From: Collybiopsis luxurians FD-317 M1
Taxonomy: Eukaryota; Basidiomycota; Agaricomycetes; Agaricales; Omphalotaceae
Assembly: GCA_000827265.1 (NCBI GenBank)
Contig: KN834768.1
Location: 179,472 to 243,471 of the forward strand
Direction: 5' to 3'
Length of the DNA: 64,000 nt
The notes under the pieces were generated by a model. That model was given only the letters and a program-made list of their open reading frames with translations. It was not told the DNA's origin and did not search any database. The translations under genes were made by a program, and so were the position numbers. Positions 25,021 to 36,489 of the stretch are shown piece after piece (position 1 is the stretch's first letter; each line of letters opens with the position of its first letter).

Positions 25021-25989
25021 TGCATGATTGGAGAAAAACACGCGAAAGAAACCATGCGGTTCTTGGTCCTGATGGCCTGCCAGCTTGACGGGACTTGACT
25101 ACGACAATCAGTGCGGACACACACGGCTTTCGAGGAGTGCATGAAGGACATCGTCTGGTTCTTGGTCCCGATGGCCTGCCGGCTCAGTGGGATTCGAGCA
25201 CGCCAAACGATATACTTTTGGTTCGAGGGCCTGACGACAATGTGACGGAGCGGTTGCTCAATCTAGGTGTTGTCACTCCCTGCTTCGGTGGATTCCAAAT
25301 CCAGATTCCGGATATTCAGACTCTCATAGGGTATCGGGAAGGCATGGCACTGGGAACTTCATCGACGAACTACTTGCCGCATAGTCTCGAAGACTTCCCA
25401 GGTCCTGCGAAGGATTATCCGATAGGCACGCACTTCGATTTGCGGCCCTATTGGGCATATACGATGGCTCGCGACCTCGAGAGTTGGAGAAGAATCCCTG
25501 TGTGCTACAGACCCTTGCCTCGACGACACGAACTGGTCAAACATTCCGATTTGATCCTCGACTGCAAGTTATCCAAATATCCTGTTATCAGCTCTAAACG
25601 CTACATTTGCTATATTTACTGGTATTTTGAACCTCCTTGGACGATGAAAATTGGGCGAACAGTAAACATGAAAAAGCGGATGTGGGCTTGGCATCTGCTT
25701 TGTCCCAACCCTTTACGTGTATGGCTTGGTGCATTTGTGACCGCGTTCGGGTATGGTGCTGGTACGTCCGTCTATTCTATCCAATATTTCTTTTCTTATC
25801 GTGTATTCAGAAACACTAACCCATTGGCATATCGAAAAGGCTGCCTATGATAGACCGCTCAAGGAATGTTTGGCTTGTCGCAAGATGCATAGGGAGGTAT
25901 TTATCGATTTGCAGGGATTGGAACTGATGGACAAGATGATTCTTCATACTGTACGGAAAGTTGCTCAAGCTTTTCCATCTGAACTTTGA
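25021..25989 (+). CDS. GIY-YIG (T5orf172/MUG113-like) domain protein
   Basis: The main exon reads to 25761 and splices (GTACGT...CAG, 25762-25810) in phase to the last exon 25811-25989. The C-terminal half shows the GIY-YIG fold of the T5orf172 type: YICYIYWYF as the first strand pair, WTMKIGRTVNMKKRMW as the KIGRT-R block, ETLTHWHIEK with the conserved Glu-x-x-x-His, and CLACRKMHREVFIDL as the H-E-F end. Known members are endonuclease-like proteins; activity here is inference. The N-terminal part (QWDSSTPNDILLVRGPDD) is unassigned. The only ATG that could start it in frame is 25021 (MHDWRKTRER), and a TGA at 25086-25088 separates it from the rest. A short duplication (VLGPDGLPA, about 102 bp apart) spans that break. 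The 5' end is therefore uncertain. Confidence 0.65.
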
Positions 25990-27190
25990 ATACTTTAATT
26001 TTAATCTACAACCACGAATGTACATATATACCAGTCTGCAGCAGCAGTCAAATTTACTCCCACTCAAGCCATACAGAGTTTCGGGTTCCTGAGGCTTTTA
26101 GTTGTACCTACGCAGACATATGAATCGGGGCGCCGGTTGAGTCGTTTGCGTCGGGCATTGTACAAGTGCCTACGTAAGTATCTAAGAGACCAAATATATA
26201 GGAAATTCAACGAGCCATGGCTGCTCGGAGCTCGGGAACTACTCAAATGCACTGCCAAGCTATATTCGGTCCGAAAATCGATGACAGCTACGCCATCTTA
26301 ATTACCTTCTTCTGCGCGATTACAGAGTGCCACACGATCACTTCGGAAGCCAACAGCGATTAAAGATTTATCAAGTTTTGAGCCTTCAAGACGATAACGA
26401 TGACGAAGAAGGTATAATATGAAGGTATGCTGTACCAGAGTCTGCTAACGTCCACTGCACCGGGCTTGGTGCTGTCAATTTGCCGAGTCCTGTCAATCAT
26501 GGTAGATGGCTTGGAAATGTCAGGATCAAATCATCATCGCTACATATTTCATTACAGAAGACCAGTGAAGACTTGGATTCTTTGCCATTCTTTGTGGTTC
26601 TTCATACTCGACCGTTTACCCGGACATAGGGTTAAGTGCAACTTATCTAGTCTACGTACCGTGCAATTCCTTCCCACCTCGCTCCACGTAATATCTATTT
26701 ATCTTCTCGTCCTAGTGCCGACCCGGGGTTTGATGCTAATTATATTAATATAGTTATAAATTGAAAGCGCAGAAGCCTTTCTAAAGTTAATACATATGTA
26801 TGTAGGCAATATTGACGCATTCAGGAAGAGCCTACCGCCACAGGGTGAGATGTTGGCAGCAAGCATCAGATTGAATCCCTCAAGTCGTGTGAATCCACAG
26901 TGGTTGTTGTAACTGGAAACTGTCAGGATCACAGCGATTGATTGGCTGCTTTTGTAGATAATCAGAGTACGACATCCTCTGCCCTTAGTAACAGGTCATT
27001 ATCACCATCGCTACCGTGTTTCACCAGTCCTGAAATCGAAATCATAAAAGCATGTTCGGGGGCTTGCACTTCATTGTAATATATTTTCAACCTTCGCCCC
27101 TCCCTCCCTCACCTCCCCAATATCCTTTGTCTACTGTGTATCTTTCTTCACGGTCGGCGATGAATAAATAAGAGCCAAAATGATAGTACC
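25990..27190. other. Gene-poor region
   Basis: Nothing recognised. A 108-codon plus-strand ORF (26427-26753) has no family features. A pyrimidine-rich stretch lies at about 27093-27119. Confidence 0.4.
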
Positions 27191-27193
27191 AAT

Positions 27194-29045
27194 GAAGGAA
27201 CAGCATCTATCTCCCATATTGAATATATACTGTAATTTTTAGAAAAGGGAAAGATTTTATCTGCTCTTAATAATATATGCTGTAAACCCTACAGGGAGAA
27301 ACAGCACCTATTTGCTCTTAGTAATGTATGCTACAAAGTCTACAGGGAAAGACGGCATCGATCTCCCATAGTGAATATATGCTGTAATCCTTAGAGAAGA
27401 GACAGAATCTATTCCGCTCTTACTAATATATGCTGTGAACCTACAGGGAGAAACAGCATCTATCTCCCATGGTAAACATAACCTGTAATCCTCAGAGAAG
27501 AGACAGAAATTATCTGCTCTTACTAAATATATGCTGTGAACCCTAGAGAGAGAGACAGCATCTATCTGCTCTTACTAATGTATGCTGTCAACCCTACAGG
27601 TAGAGACAGCATCTATCTGCTCTTACTAGTGATTAATCTATGCTGGAGCCCTATAGGAAGAGACAGCACCTATCTTCGATGGTGAATATATGCTGTAATT
27701 CTTAGAGAAAAGACAGAATTTATCTGCTCTTGTTAATATATACTGTGAAGCCTACAAGGAGAGACAGCATCTGTCTGCTCTTAATAATGTATGCTGTGTA
27801 CCCAGGAAGAGACAGCATCTGCCTCCCATAGTGAATATATGCTGTAATCTTTAGAGAAGGGGCAGAATCTATCCGGCTGTTACTAATATATGCAGTGAAC
27901 CGTACAGGAAGAAACAGTATCTATTTCCCATGGTAAACATAACCTGTAATCCTCAGAGAAGAGACAGAAATTATCTGCTCTTACTAATGTATGCTGTCAA
28001 CCCTACAGGTAGAGACAGCATCTATCTGCTCTTACTAATGTATGCTGTCAACCCTACAGGTAGAGACAGCATCTATTTGCTCTTACTAGTAACTAATGTA
28101 TGCTGTCAAACCTACAGGTAGAGACAGCATCTATCTGCTCTTACTAATGTATGCTGTCAACCCTACAGGTAGAGACAGCATCTATTTGCTCTTACTAGTA
28201 ACCAATGTATGCTGTCAACCCTACAGGAAAAGACGGTACCTATCTCCTCTGATGAATATATGCTGTAATTCTTCGAGAAAAGACGGAATTTATCTACTCT
28301 TGTTGATATATACTGTGAAACCTACAGGGAGAGACAGCATTTATTTGCTCTTACTAATGTATGCTGTGTACCCTGCAGAGAGAGACAATATCTATCTCCC
28401 AAAGTGATATATGCTCTAATCCTTAGAAAAGAGACAGAATCTATCCCGCTCTTGCTAATATATGCTGTATATCCTACAGAAAGAAACAGCATCTATCTCC
28501 CATGGTAAACATATGCTGTAATTATTTGAGAAGAAACAGAATTTTTCTGCTCTTACTAGCATATGCTGTGAGCCCTACAGGGAGAGACAGCATCTATTTG
28601 CTCTTATGTAGGCTGTGAACCCTACAGGGAGACAGTATCTCTATTCCGAGGATATGCTGTAATCCATAGAGAAGACACAGGATCTATCCCACTCTTACTA
28701 ATTTTGCTGTGAACCTGCAGAGAGAGACAGCATCTAGTACGATCTGCTCTTACTAATATATGCTGCCAACCCTACGGGAAGAGACAGCATCTTTCTCCTT
28801 TAGTAAATATATGTTGTAATCCTTAGAGAAGAGACAGAATTTATTTGCTCTTACTAATATATGCTGTGAACCTTACAGGAAAAGACAGCATCTATTTGCT
28901 CTTACTAATGTATGCTGTCAATCTACAGGGAGAGATAGCATCTATCTGCTCTTACTAAAATATGCTGTGGACCCTACAGGGGGAGACAGCATCTACCTCC
29001 CAGAGTGTGTATATGCTGATTTATCTGCTCTTGCCTGCTCTTGCA
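27194..29045. repeat. 51-bp satellite array 2 (inverted relative to array 1)
   Basis: About 36 units of 51 bp, typical unit GTAGAGACAGCATCTATCTG followed by CTCTTACTAATGTATGCTGT and CAACCCTACAG. The plus strand matches the reverse complement of array 1: both read ATGCTGTAATCCTT, then ACAG(C/A)ATCTAT, then a 20-nt tail, with identical 31+20 spacing. Units of two kinds alternate (those with ATGCTGTAATCCTTAGAG and those with a CCCTACAG core). Long open frames are by-products; their reading frame differs from that in array 1. Confidence 0.93.
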
Positions 29046-29550
29046 CCTATTTATTGTAAGACATACATGCTATGATCCTATTACAAGAGAGTCAATGTCG
29101 ATTTGATTTGATTATCACTGCCGCATCCATTGCAAAGAATGATTATATATATATTCTGTAGCTAATTCATGCTGTGCTAATCACAACCTCCCGCTTCATG
29201 TCTCACACATAGAGAAGGTACCGAACTGGAGATTTTTACTGCCCGTCGCTCGGACATTTCTCTACTTTGCACATTTTTGGGAATTATCATATAAGCCTTG
29301 TTCTGTAAATCATCCCCCATATCTAATGCACGCATTTGTAGACCAGGTGGAGCCACGAGTAGTAATGAAGACTCCTGCAATCAGATGCCACGAAAGACTA
29401 GTAATGATAACGTATTGAGTATTATATAGCTTTCAAATATTCACTTTTGACTAAATTGGCCCGCGGGCGGAACGCAGTGATTGTCCGGGCGGGATCGGTA
29501 TTTAGTGCGGGCAGGGCGTGTTTGGCCGGCATACCGCTCGGGTCATATGT
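29046..29550. other. Spacer
   Basis: No gene supported. Includes a GC-rich patch (29459-29540) unlike its AT-rich surroundings. Confidence 0.4.
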
Positions 29551-29804
29551 GATTATTCCCGCTGTCTATATTCATTCGTTGGTTCAATGAGAAGGCTTTG
29601 GCGATAAGCAGGCAGTAGATAAGAGTGTCAAAGGAAAAGGAATGAAGCAGAAGGGAAACGATAGAGGCGAGGGGCGTTATCCATATACAAGAATCGTCCA
29701 TGGCGGTTTTTGCATCTGAATAAGCGTGTTGTGGACGAGCAATTCTCCATTGACCACGTCGTCAACCATCACGCACTCCTTCACAGAATAGCTCAAGATA
29801 TGGG
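29551..29804 (+). repeat. Dispersed repeat J, copy 1 (interrupted)
   Basis: About 254 bp closely matching 40283-40549 in the same orientation; shared landmarks are GGCGATAAGCAGGCAGTAGA, CGTCCATGGCGGTTTTTGC and CTCCTTCACAG. It stops abruptly at GATATGGG, where the LINE remnant begins, while copy 2 continues. Confidence 0.85.
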
Positions 29805-31400
29805 TAAGGTAAGGTAAGGTTTATTACTGGCTTGGGACCAAGAGCTGATACGCCAGGGTCCGAGTGATCAGATCAATGTATTTGATCGTCCAACTGCAAT
29901 CCGGACGAGCTCGCAGCGCATCGGCTACTGTAGATCAATATGCAAGTTAGAAGGCCAAGGTACACGTTGAGACTATCTATGACTGAATTATCGACGATAC
30001 TGTACAGGGATGAATAAAGGAAAGCTTTCATAAATAGAAAGGACATCGAAAGCATATTTTGCGGTAACAGGGAACAGCGATTTAGTCGAGACTATCAAAG
30101 CTAACTTACCTTGTTCATTCATACACATTCCGGCTAAGTCAGGGTGTGACTGATCAACAAGCCGCAAGAAAGCCTCTCTGCGGTCTATAAGACTTGCGTA
30201 TGGACATGCCAATAATGCATGCTCTGGGTCCTCCACTGCACTTAAGTGTAGTCGACACAGCCTGTCATTGTGATTGACAAAGACTCTATCGTTGTCAGAC
30301 CGACACAATCGTTCCACAGCTAAGGGATGATCCCCGGTAATGATTTTAGTAAATGCTTTCCAATGTTGACTGTCTTTGATGTCCCCCATGTACATCCTCA
30401 TACATCTTGTCTTATATTTGCATGTTGAACTGCTCTGCAATGATTCTTTGCGCAAATGCAAGAGGTATGTCTTGCTCCGTGTAGACTCCAGATCTTTCTC
30501 AATGATGGTATCCAAGGCTTCGATGATTTTTGTATGAAGCTCTCGTGCCAATCCCACCTTCAACAAACTGTCAATTGTAGGAATGGCAAGCACCGAAGAC
30601 AAATTTCTCTTGAGCACCTTCATAAGAGCTGAAAGCTATGAATGATGTCCTTCACTATGGAGCTTCATGGACTCCATTAATGCAGGATGAAAGTATGAGT
30701 CCGGATATGTTTCCAGACCATATACTAAGGTACGAGCTGCAAACTCCATTCTTCGATATAGCAGAGGCACAATCCCAGTTTCGGTATATAGCGCAACCTT
30801 TGACACCTTCTTTGACAGGCCAAGAAGACGGCGAATAAAGTCATTTTACACCTGCGCCAGGCCCTGTGCCAGATCAATGCTTGGGTCCGTGGCTACTTCG
30901 CAACCATATGTAAGATGTAGATCAATGCATCCCATGTATGGAATTTTACCTTTGGCTGCAGGAAGACAACCAATCATTGATTCTACATGCAGCACTCCAC
31001 GTGCCACTGATCGAGCCTTTTTAGCTTTAGTCTTGTACAGCCGTTTGCGAAAAGTTTTGCCCATCCGAGTTTCGTACCGGTGTTAGTTTGCATTTGACAT
31101 TTGATCCGATATTTCTATTGAGCCTCACGTTGTCTCATTCGTATACCATGCTTCGTAGCATTTACCCTGAGAAAATGGAGAATTTTGAAAGGTGCCTGTG
31201 CATACGTGAAGTGAGGGCCTTGGGGGTTGCTCTGAGAAGCAACAATATCCCATCGCAACACGGTAAATTCACCGATGTAACATGATGCACTGGATGGAAT
31301 TGATCCGTGGCATCAGAACTGACAGTTCCGGCAAATGTCCGGAGTCCTGCTTTCGCGCAAAATTGCAACGGTAGGGTCTGTACTGGGCATTTCAATGAAT
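29805..31400 (-). mobile_element. Truncated LINE (non-LTR retrotransposon), ORF2 C-terminal part
   Basis: Minus strand. From 31064 the translation gives ARSVARGVLHVESMIGCLP, IDLHLTYGCEVATD and (in the same frame) NDFIRRLLGLSKK, TETGIVPLLYRR, then to 29988 CRLHLSAVEDPEHALLACP. These match the conserved C-terminal region of non-LTR reverse transcriptase polyproteins in Agaricomycetes, including the Cys-containing motif before the DPEHALL block. At least two stops break it (TAA near 30845, TAG near 30640). The 3' end has a short tandem tail, (TTACC)3-like, at 29804-29822, as in LINEs that end in simple repeats. The catalytic YxDD region is not present, so the copy is 5'-truncated and dead. Confidence 0.75.
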
Positions 31401-31633
31401 ATTTTCAAAGGTTAGGTACGTTGGGTGCCCAAAGCGAAGGAATGACACAAACATCAAAATAAGTTCAAGTAACCAATTGATTACATTGGGGAGCCGGATC
31501 AAGTTACAAATACAAATCAACAGCTGTTGAAAACTTGAAGGGGCAAAACTTTCTGCAAACGGCTGTAGTGTGGTTGAAAGATGGTGTGTGCACAGTCAGC
31601 CCTGAAAAGATCGCCCCAGAATGATACACCATC
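31401..31633. other. Spacer
   Basis: No gene seen between the LINE remnant and SINE-like copy A. Confidence 0.4.
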
Positions 31634-31836
31634 ACTTGACGCATAGTGGGCCAATGCTAGTGTGTGGCGGGACTCATGCCCTTTTCATTGATTGGAATAA
31701 ATTACCTTGCGGATCCTGGATCATTGATCATTAATGTAATGAAAACTAACTAAAATTGTATAAATTGCAAAAATTAGATCAATTCAAAATTGCCTGCCTT
31801 GGATCAGGCACAGAATTGTCTTCCATGCACTTGTAA
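31634..31836 (+). mobile_element. SINE-like element, copy A
   Basis: Starts ACTTGACGCATAGTGGGCC and ends TTCCATGCACTTGTAA. It shares head (GTGGGCCAAYGCT...GGGACTCRTGCCC) and tail (TTGCCTG...GGATCAGGCACAGA...CATGCACTTGTAA) with the other copies. About 203 bp with an internal deletion relative to copy G. Confidence 0.75.
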
Positions 31837-32385
31837 TATGTATACTCATCCACCATTTCAACAGGATCAGCAGCAAAGTAGAAAAGACAGTAGAACCTCT
31901 GGTTGCGAGCCACGAAAGGAAACGACAGATTTAATGAATAATGTCGATGAAAACAAGCGCCGCCAATCGAGATATGATATATGTCATAACATGGCATATG
32001 GCGCCGCCGGAAGGAAGGAAGGAAGTAAATTACATGGCACGGTCCAAGATCTGAATGAAATGATGATGATAAGATTCGTGCATGCATCATGTCATCTTAC
32101 AGATCAAACCTCCTCGAAGACGTGAGTATCTTAGATGTGCCTTCTTCTCTTGACACCGTTAGAGCTGTCAGCCAGAGCCCAGACATGATTTCGGATCGCA
32201 GTAGATGCGACTACAGACAGCTCAAATGTAAAAATGCCTGGCTCCCATTCCTGCCGAAGACCACCTGCATCCCGCGGGTAGCTGCACTGAGTATGTGCAG
32301 TTTGAAGTACTTATAAGGCTTAAACTTCAGTATTTTCCTTTAGTAATCCAGCTAGGATTCCCCATTTATATAGTCCAAACTCAAG
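31837..32385. other. Spacer and promoter of secreted protein gene
   Basis: No gene. A TATA-like ATTTATATAG at about 32364-32373 lies some 15-20 bp ahead of the ATG at 32386. GGAAGGAAGGAAGGAAG microsatellite near 32010-32026. Confidence 0.4.
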
Positions 32386-33120
32386 ATGTTCATTTCTAAA
32401 TTTTTCCTTGTATGTCTCTCCAGTGTCTTTATGTGTAATAACTTCGCTAAATCCATACACTTGGGCTTTCCTTCCTACTAGGCTCTGCCGCTCTTCCTTT
32501 CAATTTTTCTACCTGCTTTCTCTGCTATCACCGCCACCGATGCTGCCGCCGCTTTTATCCCCATTTCTGGCAGCCATATGACTGCAGTGGCAGTCTCCAA
32601 CGGTTTCACTGGAATTTTCTATCAAAACTCGACAACTGGTGATATTGATGCGGTCGGAGTTACCAATGCATTTACTGAGGGAGGACAATTAGCGAGCTTT
32701 GGAGCCCTTGTTCCATCGTCGGAAGTTAGATCAAATAGTCCAATTGCTTTGGCGGCCATAATCTCTGGCCCCGCAAACGTGGAGGTTTGTGCCATGCACC
32801 CTTTCGTGACAGGATATCTCTGACACCTCATTACTCAGACACGCTTGGTCTTTGTCTCCCCGCAAAATGTGCTATCAGAATACATTTATACGGGAGCCAC
32901 CGGAGGGTGGCAGGGAGGTCCCACCTGCAACACGTGCATTACATCGGAAGGGTTCACTGTTGTTCCCGATAGTGAGATGCTTTATGTTTTGGTTACTGAA
33001 GCTTCTGTGGGTGCTACTCCCACTTGGAGGGTTGGATTTATTAGTGCCGGTGCTCCAGGTACAATTAGCGAGGCGGTTAATACTGGAATTGGATGGAGTG
33101 TGGGTCCATTGTCTGGATAA
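32386..33120 (+). CDS. Small secreted protein, possibly lectin-like
   Basis: Exons 32386-32409, 32482-32784 and 32839-33120, with introns GTATGT...TAG and GTTTGT...CAG, give 202 residues with all phases matching. The N-terminus (MFISKFFL then ALPLFLSIFLPAFS) is a typical signal peptide, with cleavage likely near the FSA-I region. The mature part is rich in Gly, Thr, Val and Ser, with few Cys apart from a CNTC pair. The patterns MTAVAVSNGFTGIFYQN and LVFVSPQNVLSEYIYTG recall blades of fungal fucose-type lectins, but similarity is weak and the length allows few blades. Gene structure is convincing; function is only a suggestion. Stands alone in gene-poor DNA. Confidence 0.7.
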
Positions 33121-34235
33121 GCAACAAGTAGGGCTCATTGGTTGTAATACTCGCACTTCGTTTGATCAATGTCGTCTCTTTTCTTCCTTCTTGTTCTTTT
33201 TTATGTGAATAACTTGGATATCTCTTTGTTTGGTTTCCTAAAGTGTCATCATGCTGTATAATAACAACCACAGGTTCACGGGACGCATAACCCTACCCCG
33301 TCATTTTCAATTCATAATGTGTAGCAGGTACAGCTGAAATATTGATTTGGGTAACACTGCCGCAGTAGCAACATCCTCCATCTTCTGCTTTCTTGCCAAT
33401 TTGAATCATATGTGTTGAAGGGTTACCAGTGAATGAGCGTACTTTATCAAAGCTCACATTCTGCTCACATTCAACTCCTTCGACATTCAGGATGGCACAA
33501 GGATAGGGTGAGGGTGTTGTCAATGATCCAGTAAGATATATAGCGATATATTTCTCTCTTCCTAAGGTAAACCTATTTATTACATATTATAATAGGAAAA
33601 CAGCCTATTATGCAAAAAGTCATAATATAATAGTAATTTTAATAGCTAATTAATACTAACATATTGAAGCCTTACAAAGGGAACAGATTCCATTATCAAT
33701 TGTAGATAACATTTATAGAATCAATTGTCCCTTGGGATGTAATAGCTTGGTGCTCCGCTGGAGCCATGAGTTTTGTAAGAGCTGGGTTGTTGTTCAAGAC
33801 CAGTTTTATACTTGCTCTGGGTGGGAAGAATCATCTGAATTTATTCAGTGATTCGTGATGATTTTGGGTTGAACTTGGGTTCAGATTTAGACCACCCACT
33901 CAGCCCGAATCTGACTGATACCCTGTTCCTTCTCCTCCTCTCTTCAGCATCCAGAATATTATAATTAGGGAAGAACTCAGTGGGCGCAATGGAGACCGCG
34001 TTTTTGTGTGAGTCGACTTGTCGGCAGAGAGAGAATCTCATGCTTATATGTATGTTGAGTAGTTTCATCACCTATTGAGCAGAGAAATTAATAGAATTCA
34101 TTTTCCATAATCTTGCTTAAACAAATGCTTCTTGTTTAACAATGTCAACCTGTCAAAGGCTTGGTTACCAGACTAATGTCCCCTTGCAATACATGTACAG
34201 TATTGCAATAGAAGGCTTGAGTTTTTATAAAATTT
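33121..34235. other. Gene-poor region
   Basis: A minus-strand ORF at 33293-33523 (76 codons, containing GGCCYCG and ending THYELKMTG) could be a terminal exon but has no recognisable partner. Around 33560-33700 the sequence is very AT-rich. Nothing else supported. Confidence 0.35.
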
Positions 34236-34505
34236 TTATGAGTGCATGGAATGTCGAGTTTTTGTGGTGGTGAAATCTGTACCTGATCCTTAACAGGCAA
34301 TTTTATATTAATGGCATAATACTGATGACATGGAAATATATTACAGTTTTTGTCATAATTATATCACAGTTAAACCACCATTTATATAGAATCTAGACTA
34401 AGCCAGAAGGTGGCGGCATTTGAGTCACCAGGTAGGCACCACTGCGGGCACGAGTAACCGCCAGGCGGCAGCGTTAGCCCATTACCAACGGCAGGGCCTC
34501 AAGTA
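34236..34505 (-). mobile_element. SINE-like element, copy B
   Basis: Full-length minus-strand copy, about 270 bp: head (TACTTGAGGCCCTGCCGTTGG on minus) at the high coordinate and tail (CATTCCATGCACTCATAA) at the low one. The longest copy in the window. Confidence 0.78.
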
Positions 34506-35847
34506 GATACTTATATTACATCCAGTATTTATAGCAATTCACAGAACATAAGTAGGAATTGAGTGAAAAGTCAGTATACACTTCGAGGACAAAGGTACAA
34601 TAGAGGCACAGCTTCACCCTCTGTCCAAGTTGATAAATTGCTGAGCCAAGGCCAGTTCCAAACATAGCGGCAAGTAGCCTCTACAAGCCACATAACCAAA
34701 GTGGCGCCAGCCGAAACCATCAAACCATTACCTCCGCCCTCCAGACTCACCGGTGCCGCTCCGTTGCCGGATGTGAACCTGTTTGAATATCCAGAACTGG
34801 AGTTGCCGACGGAAGCAGAAGCAGAATTGATGGTAATGATAATAAGGGAGCCCATCGAAATCAATTATGTCACTACTGAGATGACAAATGTGGGTGAAAG
34901 AGTTTCAAGACTGGCAGTTGGGCACTGAGCTTTCTGGTTAGGCAATACTCAATTTCTTTGAGGATGATCATGTTCCCATGACACCAGATGCCCGCGGCAG
35001 CGATCTCATAGAGGCGATCTTCACAAGTCCACAACTACATAGCTGTAGGGGAGGTTGGAATTTGGAATTTATGAGGTTCTTATGTGTAAGTGTGTGTGTT
35101 AAAAAAATCAGCGTTGTTGAGCCAAAACGTCAAAAGGAAGTTCGAGAAATTACAAGGTCTGCATGCCATCTTTTTGAAAAGTGGATAAGAACTGAGTACG
35201 AATGACCGGAACTGAGATTTAGAAGAATGATAAGTCGAAGTCAACTAGCCAATTATTTAGCTGTATGGCTCTTCAAAAACTTCAGGCAACAATCTCAATT
35301 CAGAGGTACTGCACGTGTTTAATCATCACACTGGGCTGAGAAGACTAGTATCAGTAGTATCAGCAGCAATATCCAAGTCCCATGATGCCGCATGCGCTCC
35401 AATCAAGAGCTGTTGCTTCGCTATTCACAAGGCTTCATAATCTCGCAAGAATCGCAACCATGGGAAAGGTTAAAGGAACCCAGAACCCATTCAAGTTTGG
35501 AACATTTTGCACAGGCTGCCCATCAATAAAGAGTCCTTTTTTGACCAAGGCTGATGCATTCAGGGGGAGCTCAATACTGGCATTCCTACTGAGCTGAATG
35601 AAGTGATGAGGTAGTGGGGCACACACAGTGAGGTTGATGTGTTTTGACTTTCCCATTTCTGAAGCGGTGAAATAAGATTTCCGAGGCATGTAGAAATAGT
35701 CAATCAGGCGGCATAGAGACTATTGGCATGAATGTCTGACTCCGCATTAGACTGGTATGCTGAAGGTTGCTGAAAATGGGAGCTTGTAGCACCTCCGCAA
35801 TGTGGACACATAACTGATGCTTCATTCCTGTATGCAGATGAAGCTTC
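34506..35847. other. Gene-poor region
   Basis: Minus-strand ORFs 34571-34864 (97 codons, Gly/Ser-rich) and 35435-35689 (84 codons) cannot be tied to a family or to convincing splice sites. Confidence 0.35.
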
Positions 35848-36218
35848 ACTTGATGCCCTGCCATTGGTAATGGGCCAATGCTGCTGTGTGGCAGGGACTC
35901 GTGCCCAGCATACATCTTCTCATATGCCGTCAAAGCCATGGAATTTTAATTACAATGATGAGCACAGGTTATATGACATCACAAAATGCAATCCCACCTT
36001 AATGTAGCTTAGTTCCATTGGACCAGATCTTCTCATATGCCGTCAAAGCCTTGGAATTTCAATTGCAATATAATCCCATGATAGTTATACCATGTCCACC
36101 ATTTAGTTTGAGTAATCAATATTATGAGACTAATACAAAATTGCTTGTCTAGGATCAGGCACGAAATTCACCACCTCAAAAACTCGGCATTCCATTTCAT
36201 TCTGGCATGCACTCGTAA
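35848..36218 (+). mobile_element. SINE-like element, copy C (with internal duplication)
   Basis: Head ACTTGATGCCCTGCCATTGG and tail GGATCAGGCACGAAATTCAC...CATGCACTCGTAA. The middle is enlarged by a direct duplication, about 113 bp apart, of TCTTCTCATATGCCGTCAAA. Confidence 0.72.
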
Positions 36219-36254
36219 TAAGTGAGATTTCTGCTATAGGATTGCTCCCTACAA

Positions 36255-36334
36255 TAGGAAATGGCAGGGGTATCAAGCACAAAGTCGATAGTGCATGTAG
36301 CTATTGTGATGTTGATTGCAGTCTTGATAGTGTG
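36255..36334 (+). repeat. Dispersed repeat J, 3' fragment
   Basis: Matches 40549-40625: GGCAGGGGTATCAAGC, AAGTCGATA, TGTAGCTATTG, GATGTTG. It sits between SINE-like copies C and D, which are tail to tail. Confidence 0.65.
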
Positions 36335-36468
36335 ATTACAAGTGCATGGAATGTAATGAAATGCCGAGTTTTTGTGGTGGTGAATTCCATGCCTGATCCT
36401 TTACAGGCAATTTTATATTAATGGTAATACTGATGACACAAAGTAATGTATTAAAGCTGTCATGCAAT
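36335..36468 (-). mobile_element. SINE-like element, copy D (5'-truncated)
   Basis: Minus-strand tail half: TTACAAGTGCATGGAATG, TTTTTGTGGTGGTGAATTCC, CCTGATCCTTTACAGGCAAT and on to GCTGTCAT. The head half is missing. Confidence 0.75.
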
Positions 36469-36489
36469 GAACTTCCAGGGTTTTTGTCA

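Noticed and set aside
27930..28407. Plus-strand Leu/Tyr-rich repeat ORFs
   Set aside because: By-product of the 51-bp satellite; no start context or splice sites.
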